A DNA stretch of 64,000 bases from Azadirachta indica (taxonomy: Eukaryota; Streptophyta; Magnoliopsida; Sapindales; Meliaceae): the NCBI GenBank assembly GCA_022749755.1, contig CM040440.1:12263269-12327268 (forward strand), given 5' to 3'. Positions 36,546 to 46,345 of the stretch are shown piece by piece. The position numbers and the translations under genes were made by a program. The stretch's first letter is position 1. Each line of letters begins with the position of its first letter. A model generated the notes under the pieces. That model saw only the letters and a list, made by a program, of their open reading frames with translations, did no database searches and was not told the DNA's origin.

Positions 36546-37915
36546 TTAAAATCAATATGAAACTTCTATATAAAGGTGCTGAAATTCTCTTTAAACGCTT
36601 TGTATTTACAGTGAAAGTTTTTGTCTCTTGAGAGCGCTTTTAGAATTATGTAGGATTGATTTCTAGAATGACCATTTGTTATTTATCCTTATGTTGCAAA
36701 TAAAAATCTGATATAAACAGAACGAAGAAATGGAAAACAAATTTCTGCAGATTATTGAGCTCTTCAACAACATATCAACAAAACCTCTTTTTATTGTTTT
36801 AAATTTTCTTTGCAATTCATTCGAATATGCAATAATAATAAACTATTATCGCAAATCATTAATATTCAGAACAAATTATTCTAGTGGGATCATGGCTTCT
36901 TAATGACAATAATATCTAAAAGAACATGTGCAAAATAAACAGAAAAAAATTAATAATGGGACTTGGAAAACAACTACAAATTTGATCCACCTTCCTAAAA
37001 ATTCATATTAATGTACAGACATGACCATTTGTGGTTTCTTTATTTGGTTGATGACATAATGCAATTATTATGAGGATGGAATATACAATGATTACAATGG
37101 ACGAAAGTTACATTCTATGCTTAGGATTGAGTCCGAGGTGATGGGAATGAGCCATTTTTGATAATGAGCAATTTTTAGGTAACAAAGAAATTGCATATTG
37201 TATTCATAGTACAATAATATACCTAGAAAATAGCTTTGCTGTACTTTGTTGTAGCTGTAATTGAAACTTTGACTAGAAAGAGGAGAAAACTAATATATAT
37301 GAAATTAATGAAATTAATAATAGCAACTTGTAATTCCAAAGGCAGAAAAATTCCCCACAACATCAAATTAGTAGTATAACCGACAATAATTATGACAACA
37401 AAGAGTAGCAATAGTGAACCAGTAGAAGCAGTAGCTAGTTTGATATTGATAATAGCAGCAGATATGTAGCAACAACTAGCAACTAATCTAGCAAAAGCAT
37501 AAGCAAAGATGTAGCAACTGTAGCAAGCATCAACAATGTAGAAACTGACTGCAAAATGTAAGAAAGCAGCAAAAAAATTAGGTAGATCTTTGTTGTAGCT
37601 TGCAGAAAGTAGTGCATGAACCAGTGGCATGCATAATAACCTAATAGCAAGCATAGGCAGTAGAGTAGCATAGCCTTCACTAGTACATACTATCAATTGC
37701 ATGTAGCAATTCTTGTCATAGGATTTGTTAAAAGACAACAAATTCAAAGCGATAGCAAGTAGCACATTCGGCTAGCAGTATGCATAATAACCCAAGAGAT
37801 AAAAGAATAGCTATTATTCTACAAATAGGGATGGCTTAAAATTGAAAGATGAAACAAACCCTGTACCACACAAAGAATGTAACAACTATTTTACAAAATT
37901 GTAGCTATAAATGTG
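36546..37915 (-). other. Intergenic; TGCT-rich intron-like stretch on the minus strand
   Basis: No gene is recognised. From 37220 to 37780 the minus strand is dominated by TTGCTGCTATTAT-like words, producing long open but low-complexity hydrophobic frames that look like no protein. The same texture marks the transcribed strand of the CACTA copies, so this may be a CACTA- or MULE-derived intron. Confidence 0.35.
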
Positions 37916-38190
37916 TTAGAATTTACAACTATTTACATTAATCTTTGATTCGACCTCTAGTATTTCGCTTATTTTTATGTTTTTGCACCTGTGCCTTTGA
38001 AATCTTTGGGTCATTAATCTTGTTTTGGACTTGATAGTGGGAGAAACTGTACTATAGCACTCTTTGAAAGATTTTGTTTTCTGAATAACAATATATCTCA
38101 CTTTATTTGTATCTCTATTGACAAGTTCGAGAGCCAAACGAAATCGTTCTTCTTCAGAATTATATTGCCCAAAAACATAATTATTCATTA
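37916..38190 (-). pseudogene. FAR1/FRS-like C-terminal fragment
   Basis: The minus-strand open frame contains RLALELVNRDTNKVRYIVIQ. A frame change then gives INDPKISKAQVQKHKNKRNT, resembling the FRS tail between the SWIM domain and the last knuckle (DPxxxKTKGRxKxxRxKS). It is on the opposite strand to the 32-35 kb pseudogene. Only this short piece is left; the match is suggestive. Confidence 0.4.
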
Positions 38191-38474
38191 AATTTATTTA
38201 TAAATTAACAGGCAAAATAAACTCAAAATTCTTAATGAAAATTACCTTATAATTGAATAATATCAAATCACATGGTGTTCATATGTACTTCGTTACATAT
38301 AAGCCACAATCATATCTATTTGGTTGAATTGAAATATTATTAGAATAAGATATGTGAAAATCAACAAAAGACCAATCAATTGAGATTTTTTTGAGTTCAT
38401 TGTCATATATATATATATGCATGAACTAAATTGCTTAATTTTAGTGATGAATTAGATTAAAATTTCCAAAATTC

Positions 38475-38828
38475 AATCATTTATTGCATTTAAACCCATT
38501 CAGGCTTAGTTCGAGTGGGTAGAAGCTGACACCGTTCACTAAAAAATGTCAACTTCAATTCCTTTCCCATTTGCATGGGAAGGGAATTTCTTACCTTACA
38601 TGAGACTCCCTCCACATTTGAGTGTGAATAAATTTTCTTCCTTCATGAGAGCACATATTCTGTCTTATAAAGACAGACATCACCCAAATTGAGTGCAAAT
38701 GTTCAAGCGATACTAGACACGATTTAATCAAAACTCTCGATTTTTAATAGATTTTTAATTTAATATTGGTAGATTATATATGTAATATATAATATTAAAA
38801 AAAATCATTTATTGCATTTAGACCCATT
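38475..38828 (+). mobile_element. SINE-like retroposon with 26-bp target duplication
   Basis: A 302-bp insert (38501-38802) is bounded by 26-bp direct repeats with one mismatch (38475-38500 and 38803-38828, starting AATCATTTATTGCATTT). It ends in an A run (ATTAAAAAAA). Near its start, AGGCTTAGTTCGAGTGGGTA resembles an A box, and CCGTTCACTAA, 34 bases further, could be a B box. Internal hairpins occur: AATTCCTTTCCCAT/ATGGGAAGGGAATT around TTGC, and TGTCTT/AAGACA around ATA. There is no coding frame. The structure fits target-primed retroposition by LINE machinery. Confidence 0.6.
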
Positions 38829-39004
38829 ATTGTAGGCTCGCTCTATCCTAAGTCATTGCATTCATCAAGCATATTCTCATCCACTTCGACAACGGATTCG
38901 ACAATCTGTCCCTCTTAATAAAATTAGTGATATAAAAATGCAGTGTTCAACGTGAAAGTCTTTAATGCTCGGACTCTTAGGAGTATAATAACATTTTTGT
39001 CACT

Positions 39005-39038
39005 AAGCTTTATCAAATTAACGAATTTGATAAAGCTT
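39005..39038. other. Perfect 15-bp inverted repeat
   Basis: AAGCTTTATCAAATT and its exact complement AATTTGATAAAGCTT are separated by AACG. No T run or gene lies beside it; its role is unknown. Confidence 0.9.
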
Positions 39039-39301
39039 CAATAATTTTAACAAATTAATCTCTAACTTTATGTTTTTTCAATTTAATATTGGTGCTTGCC
39101 AAGGATATGAAATTGTTACCAATAAAGTTTTGATTTATTATTTTAACAAAGTTAAAAATGAATACTTTGTTTACTTCATATAAAATCATTGTAGTATGAT
39201 TAAAGCTTGAATTAGTCTTTTTATCATTTTAAATTAACACATGGGTAAAAAAATATTTTAATCCTTAAAGTTTGAATTATTTAAATGATTAGTTCTAATA
39301 A

Positions 39302-40710
39302 TTTTAAAAAGGGACAATGCCTATTATCCTTCTAAGGTTTAGGCTAACTATCCAGCATCTCCTTAAAGTCTGAGAAATATCCGTTACTCCCTTATCTTCA
39401 CTTTTCTTCATATTTTACCCTTACATAAATAAGTTTAAATCACCAAACCAAACAAAATTTGAACTATCAAATCGAATCATACCTAAACCGTCAAACCAAA
39501 CAATTCTTTTAAAATTCATATATATATATATAACAATTTATAGTTTTTTAGTTTAAAATAATTTAGATTTAATAATTAAAATTAAGTATATGTAATTTAT
39601 ATTATTAACTAATTGTTAAATAATGATAGTAATAATTATATGTAAAATTTAAATATATAATTTTGAAATTTAAAAACTTTTAAAAAAAAATAAGTATATT
39701 TATAATTAAATTGACATTATGAGAATTTAAAAGTTAAATAATAATAATTACGTAAAAGTTATATACATTTTTTAGAACTTTTAAAATTAATTTTTTAAAA
39801 ATATAAATAAAAGCTCAGCAAGCCTTGCAAGAAGTACAAGCTTTACTAATAGGGGCATACTAATATTGGTTTGTTGGGTTGGTATTGCACTCTACCTTCT
39901 CACGGGGTGATGGAAACAAGAGAGGTCAACAGGAGCGCAAGCTAAGCAACAGGGTCAAGAATCTGTGATCGATCCGAAAGACGTAGAAAGCCAAAGCCCT
40001 TGGTCAACTCGATTGCATCGATTCTTATAAATTTCATATCTTTGTATACACCAATTTCTATCTTTTTCAAATTTAATAATTATAATCATCATATATGATC
40101 ACAATTATTAACTTATTTTAAACATGATTTATCCGTTAATTTAGAGTAATTTTACCAGAAAAATAACTTTTGAATTATAATTTTGACTTAGAAATAATTT
40201 TTAATAATTTTTTATAATTGTTTTTAATTATAGCTTTAGAAATCATAAAAAATTATTTCTAAATTAAAATTATAATTAAAAAATATAATTATTAGAAAAT
40301 TAATAAAAAATTTATAATTAAAAAATTAATTTTAAATGTTTCAAAAAATATATTCAATTTTTATATATAATTAGCATTATTTAAGTTGTAAATTTTATAA
40401 TATAAATTTAATTATAAATATACTTGTTTTTTAAAATTTCAAAAATATTTAACTTCTACATATAATTGTTATTATTTAACAATTAGTTAATAGTATAAAT
40501 TACGTATATGTAATTTTAATATTAAATCTAAATTATTTTAAACAAAAATAATGGTTCAATTTGGCGGTTCAGAGGTTCAATTTGCTGGTTTGAGTTCGAA
40601 ATAATTTGGCGGTACATTCAACTTGGTTTATGTAAGGTTAAAATCAGAAGAAAATTAGAGGTAGTTTGCCCAAATCTTAGGGAGGTATTGGACATTTTTC
40701 CTTTTAAAAT
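39302..40710. mobile_element. Foldback/MULE-like element with GC-richer core and TSD
   Basis: The element is 39311-40701 (1391 bp). Ends read GGGACAATGCCTATTATCCT and, reverse-complemented, GGAAAAATGTCCAATACCTC. The flanks repeat TTTTAAAAA/TTTTAAAAT (39302-39310 and 40702-40710). Arms of about 490 and 570 bp pair well, for example TTATATTATTAACTAATTGT at left with its diverged complement at ~40470-40500. The centre, 39811-40030, is unrelated and much richer in G+C. The terminal style resembles the 16.5-kb element. Confidence 0.75.
39811..40030. other. GC-richer insert between foldback arms
   Basis: About 220 bp, from AAGCTCAGCAAGCCTTGC to GATTGCATCGATTCTTATAA, with composition near 45-50% G+C between arms that are almost pure A/T. 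One frame stays open over the last 110 bases (KQERSTGAQAKQQGQESVID) but I recognise no family. Captured host or organelle DNA is a reasonable guess. Confidence 0.45.
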
Positions 40711-42395
40711 TATTCACAAAGACCTTAAATCTATTAATTGATAGCATCTATCTAGGAAAAAATTTACACAGTTACTCTTACTCCTTAGTTGTTATATCAG
40801 TAATTATCACCATATTATGTGAATATTTTGTACTCATTTTTCTCATTCAAACAAGTGTATATGACTAATAGATTTGGGTTAAGGTATTTTTAAAACTGTT
40901 AGAAGTATTAATTTCTCAGTTTAATAGACCAAACTTTAGAGACTAAGATACTGTTTACAACGTATGGTTATCAAAATTAATTAGTATTAGAATTGACTTT
41001 TAAATTAGTATATAATAGAATATTAATTAAAATAATATTTGGATTACCTTATGGGTAATACTAGGTATTTTCATGTTTTTTTATTTTTAAAATAGCTAAA
41101 ATACATAAGTGCTTAACACATTAACCCCCTCTTTTTTTATGGTACTCTGTAAGAGATGCTAATAGTAAAACAATAAAATTTTAAAAATTTTTGTTTCTAA
41201 AATTTAACAGGTGCATTTAGTAATTTTTTTAATTAATGTTTTTAAAAATTGTAAAATGGTGATATTTTAGAAACAACGATTTTGAAAACAAAAAATATTT
41301 TTGATAGTGCTTGTTGAAAATAATTTTTTTCAAATGACAAATAATGAGAATGCGTTTAGTTTTATTTTCTAAAATTAGCAACACAGTCATTTTAGAAAAA
41401 ATTTGTAATTAATTTTGAAAACTCATTTTTAAAAGAAGGTAAAAAACAACAAAAAGTTATTTTCAAATAAATTATACAAATATAAATACTACTAAACAGA
41501 TATTCTACTTTTTTTTTTTAAAAAAAATCAAACAGCCTCTAATATTTAATTCTAGTTCATGAAATTAATCATTATGGTAAATTTTTTACTTGATGTATAT
41601 ATTAATTTAATAGTAAAAGTGTTGCACTTTCTAGTGTTACAGCTTTACATAGAGTATTATTATGGGCTTATGCTTCCATAAAATCTGTGAATGAAACTAA
41701 GCCTGATTTGTCAAATAAAAATGAATATTAAATACTTATATAGTATTAGTATTTCCTATATATACTTTTTTAATTATTTATTTGGGACAAAATAATACAA
41801 AAAGTTTCACCATCGCCAACACTTGAATTGCTCCTACACACATTCAACCATCCAACCAACCCTACCGCAATCTTAATTTAATTCACATTGAGAACAAATT
41901 TAAAAAATAAAGAAAAATCACTTACCAACTATTTAGTGTTAAAATATTTATCTTCATTTTCTTCTAGGAAAAAAGCGGTTCAAATTCAAAAATCATTGCG
42001 TTAAATAAATTTTTTTAATTTTACCTTAATTGCGATTTATTGTATTTAGATTAAGTGTAAACTTTTGTTGACGATATTAAATTATATTTAGTGATGTTCT
42101 TTCATTTAAATTGGTATAAATTTTATTTAAATTAAACTAATATAAGATTTTAAGAAACGAAGATAAGGTAACACGTATCTCAACTCTCAACTCGAATTAA
42201 GATATTAAGTAACATTATACACTTAATTATCTCATACTCCCAAAGCTCAAAGTCAAAACATAGGTAACATTATACAGATATTGCGATATCAATTTCATGA
42301 CCTCAAGTCAAAATTCTTAAAGAAAATGAGGAAAAAAAAGAAGAAAATTAAAATAAAAAAGCCCAAAAAGAAAAAAACAACTGTCATTCACAAGA
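40711..42395. other. AT-rich intergenic sequence, nothing firm
   Basis: No coding pattern. The part from ~41060 to 41560 contains several TTTTAGAAAA/AAACAG segments that could be an old hAT-like MITE, but no terminal repeat or TSD could be demonstrated. Confidence 0.3.
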
Positions 42396-42539
42396 AAATC
42401 CCGTAAAACGGTCTACTACTTCTACAACTATCAGCAGCTTCAACTTTAGTTTAAATTTACACTAATAAACTACTCATCTCCTAACTCCTCCATCATATCA
42501 TTCGTCCCCTTGCTTTTCCTTCTTCAAATCATCCCGTTC

Positions 42540-42592
42540 TCCTCCTCCTCCTCCTCCTCTTCTTCTTCTTCTTCTTCTTCTTCTTCTCTCGC
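42540..42592. repeat. (CTC)n/(TTC)n microsatellite
   Basis: Seven CTC-type triplets followed by about ten TTC triplets on the plus strand. Confidence 0.95.
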
Positions 42593-42648
42593 CATAAACA
42601 AAAAGACACAAATTATTTAAGCCATGGCTATCCCTATTCCCGATTAAT

Positions 42649-43147
42649 AGGAAGTACGGTCAAGTCATGGTTTTTAGCCAATATCCCATTCCTACACATA
42701 TTGATTCATGCAAAACAAATATACCATTCAGAACAGATAACCATCAAACAAAATCAATTCAATCAGCATATTGATAACACCACACATATGAAACATGAAT
42801 AGAATGTTAGAAAAGAAAGCAGAGGAAACCAAAATATTCTTACACAAACCGGCATCTAATTTACACAAAAATCAGAACACATAACCTCTTCAAGCACAAA
42901 TTAGCCACATAACTCCATACCGACAAATCAAAACACAAATAATCATAATAGGTAACCTTTGCTAACACAAATCAAACAAAAATCCAATGATACGTAGCAT
43001 TGTTAGACCTAACGGGAAGTACGGTCAAGTCATAGTTGCCAGTTGATTTACCATTCCTACGCATATAGATTCATGCAGAATATATATACCATTCAAAATA
43101 GATAACCATCAAACTAAACCAATTTGATCAGCATATTGACTCATTTA
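42649..43147. repeat. Direct duplication, ~130-bp copies 367 bp apart
   Basis: Bases 42649-42780 and 43016-43147 align over their length. Both start GAAGTACGGTCAAGTCATRG, and both contain CCATTCCTACRCATAT, GATTCATGCARAA and ATAACCATCAAAC. Confidence 0.85.
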
Positions 43148-44060
43148 TGCATGCATAAAAACAAAAAAAAAAAAACATACCAAATAAACGTTAACATATA
43201 TACCACCATTCATCGCCGACAAAGTACCTTAAGCAAGGAAATCACACAAAAACAATGAACCATCAGACTATCAAATCAAAAAAGCACATTAATTCATCCA
43301 TACATGCATAAATTAGAAAACCATAATCTATGAACATATATATCACCATTCATCGCCATCAAAGTATCCTAAATAATAAACGAAACTCAAAAAATAATAA
43401 CTTAAGACTAAAACAAAACGATCAGCATATTGATTCTGCCATGCCTGCATAAAATGAAAACAAAAAGTAATCTATGAACATATATGTCACCATTCATCGC
43501 AAACAAATTACCCCAATCAAAAAAGTAATTTCTAACTAGTAGAAATTAAGACTAAATCAGATCGATCAGCAATCAGATTCAGTCATGCATGCATAAAATA
43601 AAAAAAAAACCAATAATATATGAACATATATATACACATTCATAGAACAAAACTATCCAAACAAGAAACGAAACCCAAAAACTACAAATTACGACTGAAT
43701 CAAATCAATCAGCATACTAGTTAAGACATGCGTGCATAAAATTGAAAAAAAATCATAAGCTGCAAACACACAAATCATTATTCATCGCAGCCAAGCTACC
43801 CTAATCAAGGAATGAAACCTAGAAAATTACAAAACATGACAACCGTCAAATTGATTAATAAATAGATACAGTCATGCGTGCATAAAACTGAAAAAACCCA
43901 TAATATATGAGCATACATATACCCATTCATCACAACCAAACTATCTCAAGCAAAAAATGAAACCCAAAATTACAAAATAAGACTAATTCAAATCGATTAC
44001 CATATTCATTCAACCATGCATGTATCAAATCCAAAAACTCTAATCTGTGAATGTACCTAA
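43090..44060 (-). repeat. Tandem array, ~7 units of ~143 bp with RY-type motifs
   Basis: CATGCRTGCATAAAA-like anchors lie near 43149, 43302, 43440, 43584, 43727, 43873 and 44015. Each unit also has ATGAACATATATATCACCAT, TTCATCGC, a CTACCCTAATCAA-like block and a GACTAAATCAAATCGATCAG-like block. CATGCATG is the RY element bound by plant B3 factors, but no function can be claimed from sequence. Confidence 0.8.
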
Positions 44061-44392
44061 TGGACGTCAATATCTACTAATGAATATAAAATAATCTATT
44101 TCTCCCAAATGGACCTTACAAAATATGCAAATTACACTCACTGAATGCAAAGTTAGGGTAAATCGATATGGGGTTCATGCCTTTATAGAAACATGACTGA
44201 TGATCCACCGAAATAGTGCCAAATCCTCCCTCCAAATCTTCTTGCCGATGTTCATTTTCTGAGATTTACAAAATAAATGTTGATTTCTAGCTTAATCATA
44301 GGTGTGCAGAGAGATTTTGGTGAGAAATAGGAAGATGAAGTCTGAGGTTCTCTGTTTTCAAGAGTAGCTGACATTCTGTTTTTTGCAGCCTA

Positions 44393-44400
44393 TATATCAA
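44393..44400 (-). promoter_or_regulatory. TATA box candidate
   Basis: The minus-strand sequence TTGATATATAGGCTGC contains a near-consensus plant TATA element upstream of the leader described for 42400-44400. Confidence 0.35.
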
Positions 44401-44409
44401 TGGTCTGAT

Positions 44410-45830
44410 CAATTATATTTTACTTCTTTGCCTTTCACATTTATGATCAACTAACGGTTAACAAACAGATCTGGGGAGATCTTTGATACATTCAATATAC
44501 TTTCCATCTATCTAATACATTCCAATACCTTAAGGGAAGAATTCGATAATATTTCTAGTTAATTTTAACAGAAAAGTTAACAGTATGGGTGTGTTTGACA
44601 ATTATTTTGGAAGTGAGAGTACACAATAAAGTTCATATGTCATTTGCCCTAAAACAAATTTGCAACAAGGGGAAGAGTAGTGACAAACCCAAAAATTATA
44701 GTAATAAAGCTAAATTGCCCCTATTTAATTAGGAGGTACTCTGAACTAATAGCTTAGTTCACTTAATATAAATTTCGTATCGTAACATTCTCTGATTTCT
44801 TTTGATAGTTAACAATTAAAATGAGATTTTTTCTCAATTTTTATTATAGCTATTATCTCTGCTAAAATAGCTATTGGGTCATCTATTATTTCCTCAATTT
44901 ATTGGAACAGTCACGCACTTCTAGTAATGGGATATAATACTACCAACTCAATAATAATTTAACGTAAAATCTTCACTAGTTTAAGAAACATTATTGACAC
45001 TATCTAATTAGATTTGCATTATTTTAAAAAACTATACAAGCAATCATTGTCCTAATTATAACTATTTAATATCATAGGTTTTTACTAATGAAAACTAATG
45101 TACTAATTCAGTAGTTTTTGTTAAATCTTATGAATTAAATTTATCAATATTAACTAATAATGTAGGCTTGATTTAAAATATTATCGACCCTATCGGATGT
45201 AGGACAATTTTAAAATTTAATTAGTTTAAGGAGTTTTCTATTCTTATCAATTTAGTTCACTACTCGACTATTATACATTTAAAATTGTTATAAAGTGTTT
45301 TAAAAACTCTTTTAGAACATATTACAAACTGTCTTTTTTTGACGTGTCTTAAAATATCAAAAATCGTTTGCTTTTGTTATGATAAGAAGACTGTTTTTAT
45401 TAGTTTTTAAATTTATGAAAAAACAGTTTTAAATAATATTCGAATTTATAAGAGAACACTTTATAATAGTAGTTAAATTTATAAAAGGACGATATTTAAC
45501 AATTGTTAAAATTTTATGAGAAATTTACTTTTAATAATATTTAGATATATAAGAAGACACTTTTTAACAGTTATGAAAATTTTTAAATTATAATTCTTAA
45601 AATAACAATAAAAATGGTTATTATAAAAACATTCAATTAAATAAAAATTAATTTATCAAAAAAAAAATATACATATACATATATGTATATATATATAAAA
45701 TATATATACAGGACAATAATATCACTCAATAGTTCATACATATGTGTATCTTATTAATTGTTTTAAAATATATTAAACATTGATTAAAAAAAAGTCTAAA
45801 TTAAAAGAGTCCGTATCATTACAAATTGCA
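44410..45830. other. AT-rich intergenic sequence with weak repeats
   Basis: No gene is seen. Around 45300-45640 several ~33-bp units (TTTATAAGAGAACACTTTAT-like) and ACGGTTT/ACAGTTTT words resemble CACTA subterminal repeats, and a CACTACTCGACTATTATACA string occurs at 45258. No partner terminus was found. Confidence 0.3.
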
Positions 45831-46340
45831 AATATAAATAGTAGCACAATAGCAGCAGATCATGAACCAGAAATAGTGCAAGCTGATGATGGATGTCACA
45901 TACATAGCTATTTTATCCACTAATTATAAAACTAAAAATAGCAGCTATAAAAGAAACAAGTATCTCCCAACAGCAGTATATATTTATAACTTTATCAATA
46001 GTTAGCTGAAACAACAATAAACTATAGCAGAAACCGCTACAACAAAGTAACATTAGAAGAAGAAAATAGCAGAAAAAGAAAAAACACAGCTAATAAAAGG
46101 AAGCTTAACCAGCAACAAGCAGTCAAGCAGTAGGGAGCTTGGTAATTAACAAGTAGCAACCTTATCTTTCGTAATCTTTGCCATAGTTTTAGGTCAATGC
46201 ACTTATCAATTAATTTATGACTTAATAAATTGAATAAAAAGTAGATCAAGAGACCTATAACCAAATATATCCATCAAAATTCGTTGGGTAAAACTGAAAA
46301 ATATAACTAAAACAAAAGAATAAAAAAATATAATTATTTC
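45831..46340 (-). other. TGCT-rich 3' region of the CACTA copy
   Basis: The minus strand is rich in TGCTGCTATTG-type words. The position just downstream of ORF2 suggests the CACTA 3' non-coding region. Confidence 0.35.
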
Positions 46341-46345
46341 AATTA

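Larger units (their letters stand above)
42400..44400 (-). ncRNA. Possible minus-strand non-coding transcription unit
   Basis: On the minus strand a good TATA box (ATATATAGG, ~44398-44390) precedes a pyrimidine- and mixed-composition leader with a 27-codon ORF, MNIGKKIWREDLALFRWIIS..., at ~44250. After that come repeat-rich, T-rich, intron-like sequence (44060-43090) and two copies of a ~130-bp block at 43016-43147 and 42649-42780, which both contain GACTTGACCGTACTTCC. An ATG with a long poly-Glu run (GAA/GAG microsatellite, 42593-42541) ends quickly in a stop. No known protein or RNA family is recognised; this is inference from layout. Confidence 0.3.

Noticed and set aside
37223..37765. A 180-residue hydrophobic open frame on the minus strand as a membrane protein gene
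   Set aside because: It is produced by repetitive TGCT/TTG words, several frames of the same stretch are open, and no family pattern appears.
38505..38525. A tRNA gene at TTAGTTCGAGTGGGTAG
   Set aside because: No cloverleaf can be folded; the words are better explained as degenerate promoter boxes of a SINE-like insert.
42600..42680. Partial resemblance to a miR390/TAS3 site (GGCTATCCCT) and to a tasiARF-like CTTGACC
   Set aside because: The match is only nine or so bases, the strands do not agree with a TAS3 arrangement, and no miRNA hairpin can be drawn.
43090..44060. C/D snoRNA-like words (GCGATGA ... CTGA) in each 143-bp unit on the minus strand
   Set aside because: The D'/C' spacing is wrong, no terminal stem is present, and the words drift between units as freely as the rest.
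45258..45280. CACTACTCGACTATTATACA as the 3' terminus of the minus-strand CACTA copy
   Set aside because: No complementary terminus or 3-bp TSD was found on the right side near 56.5 kb, so the match could be chance.
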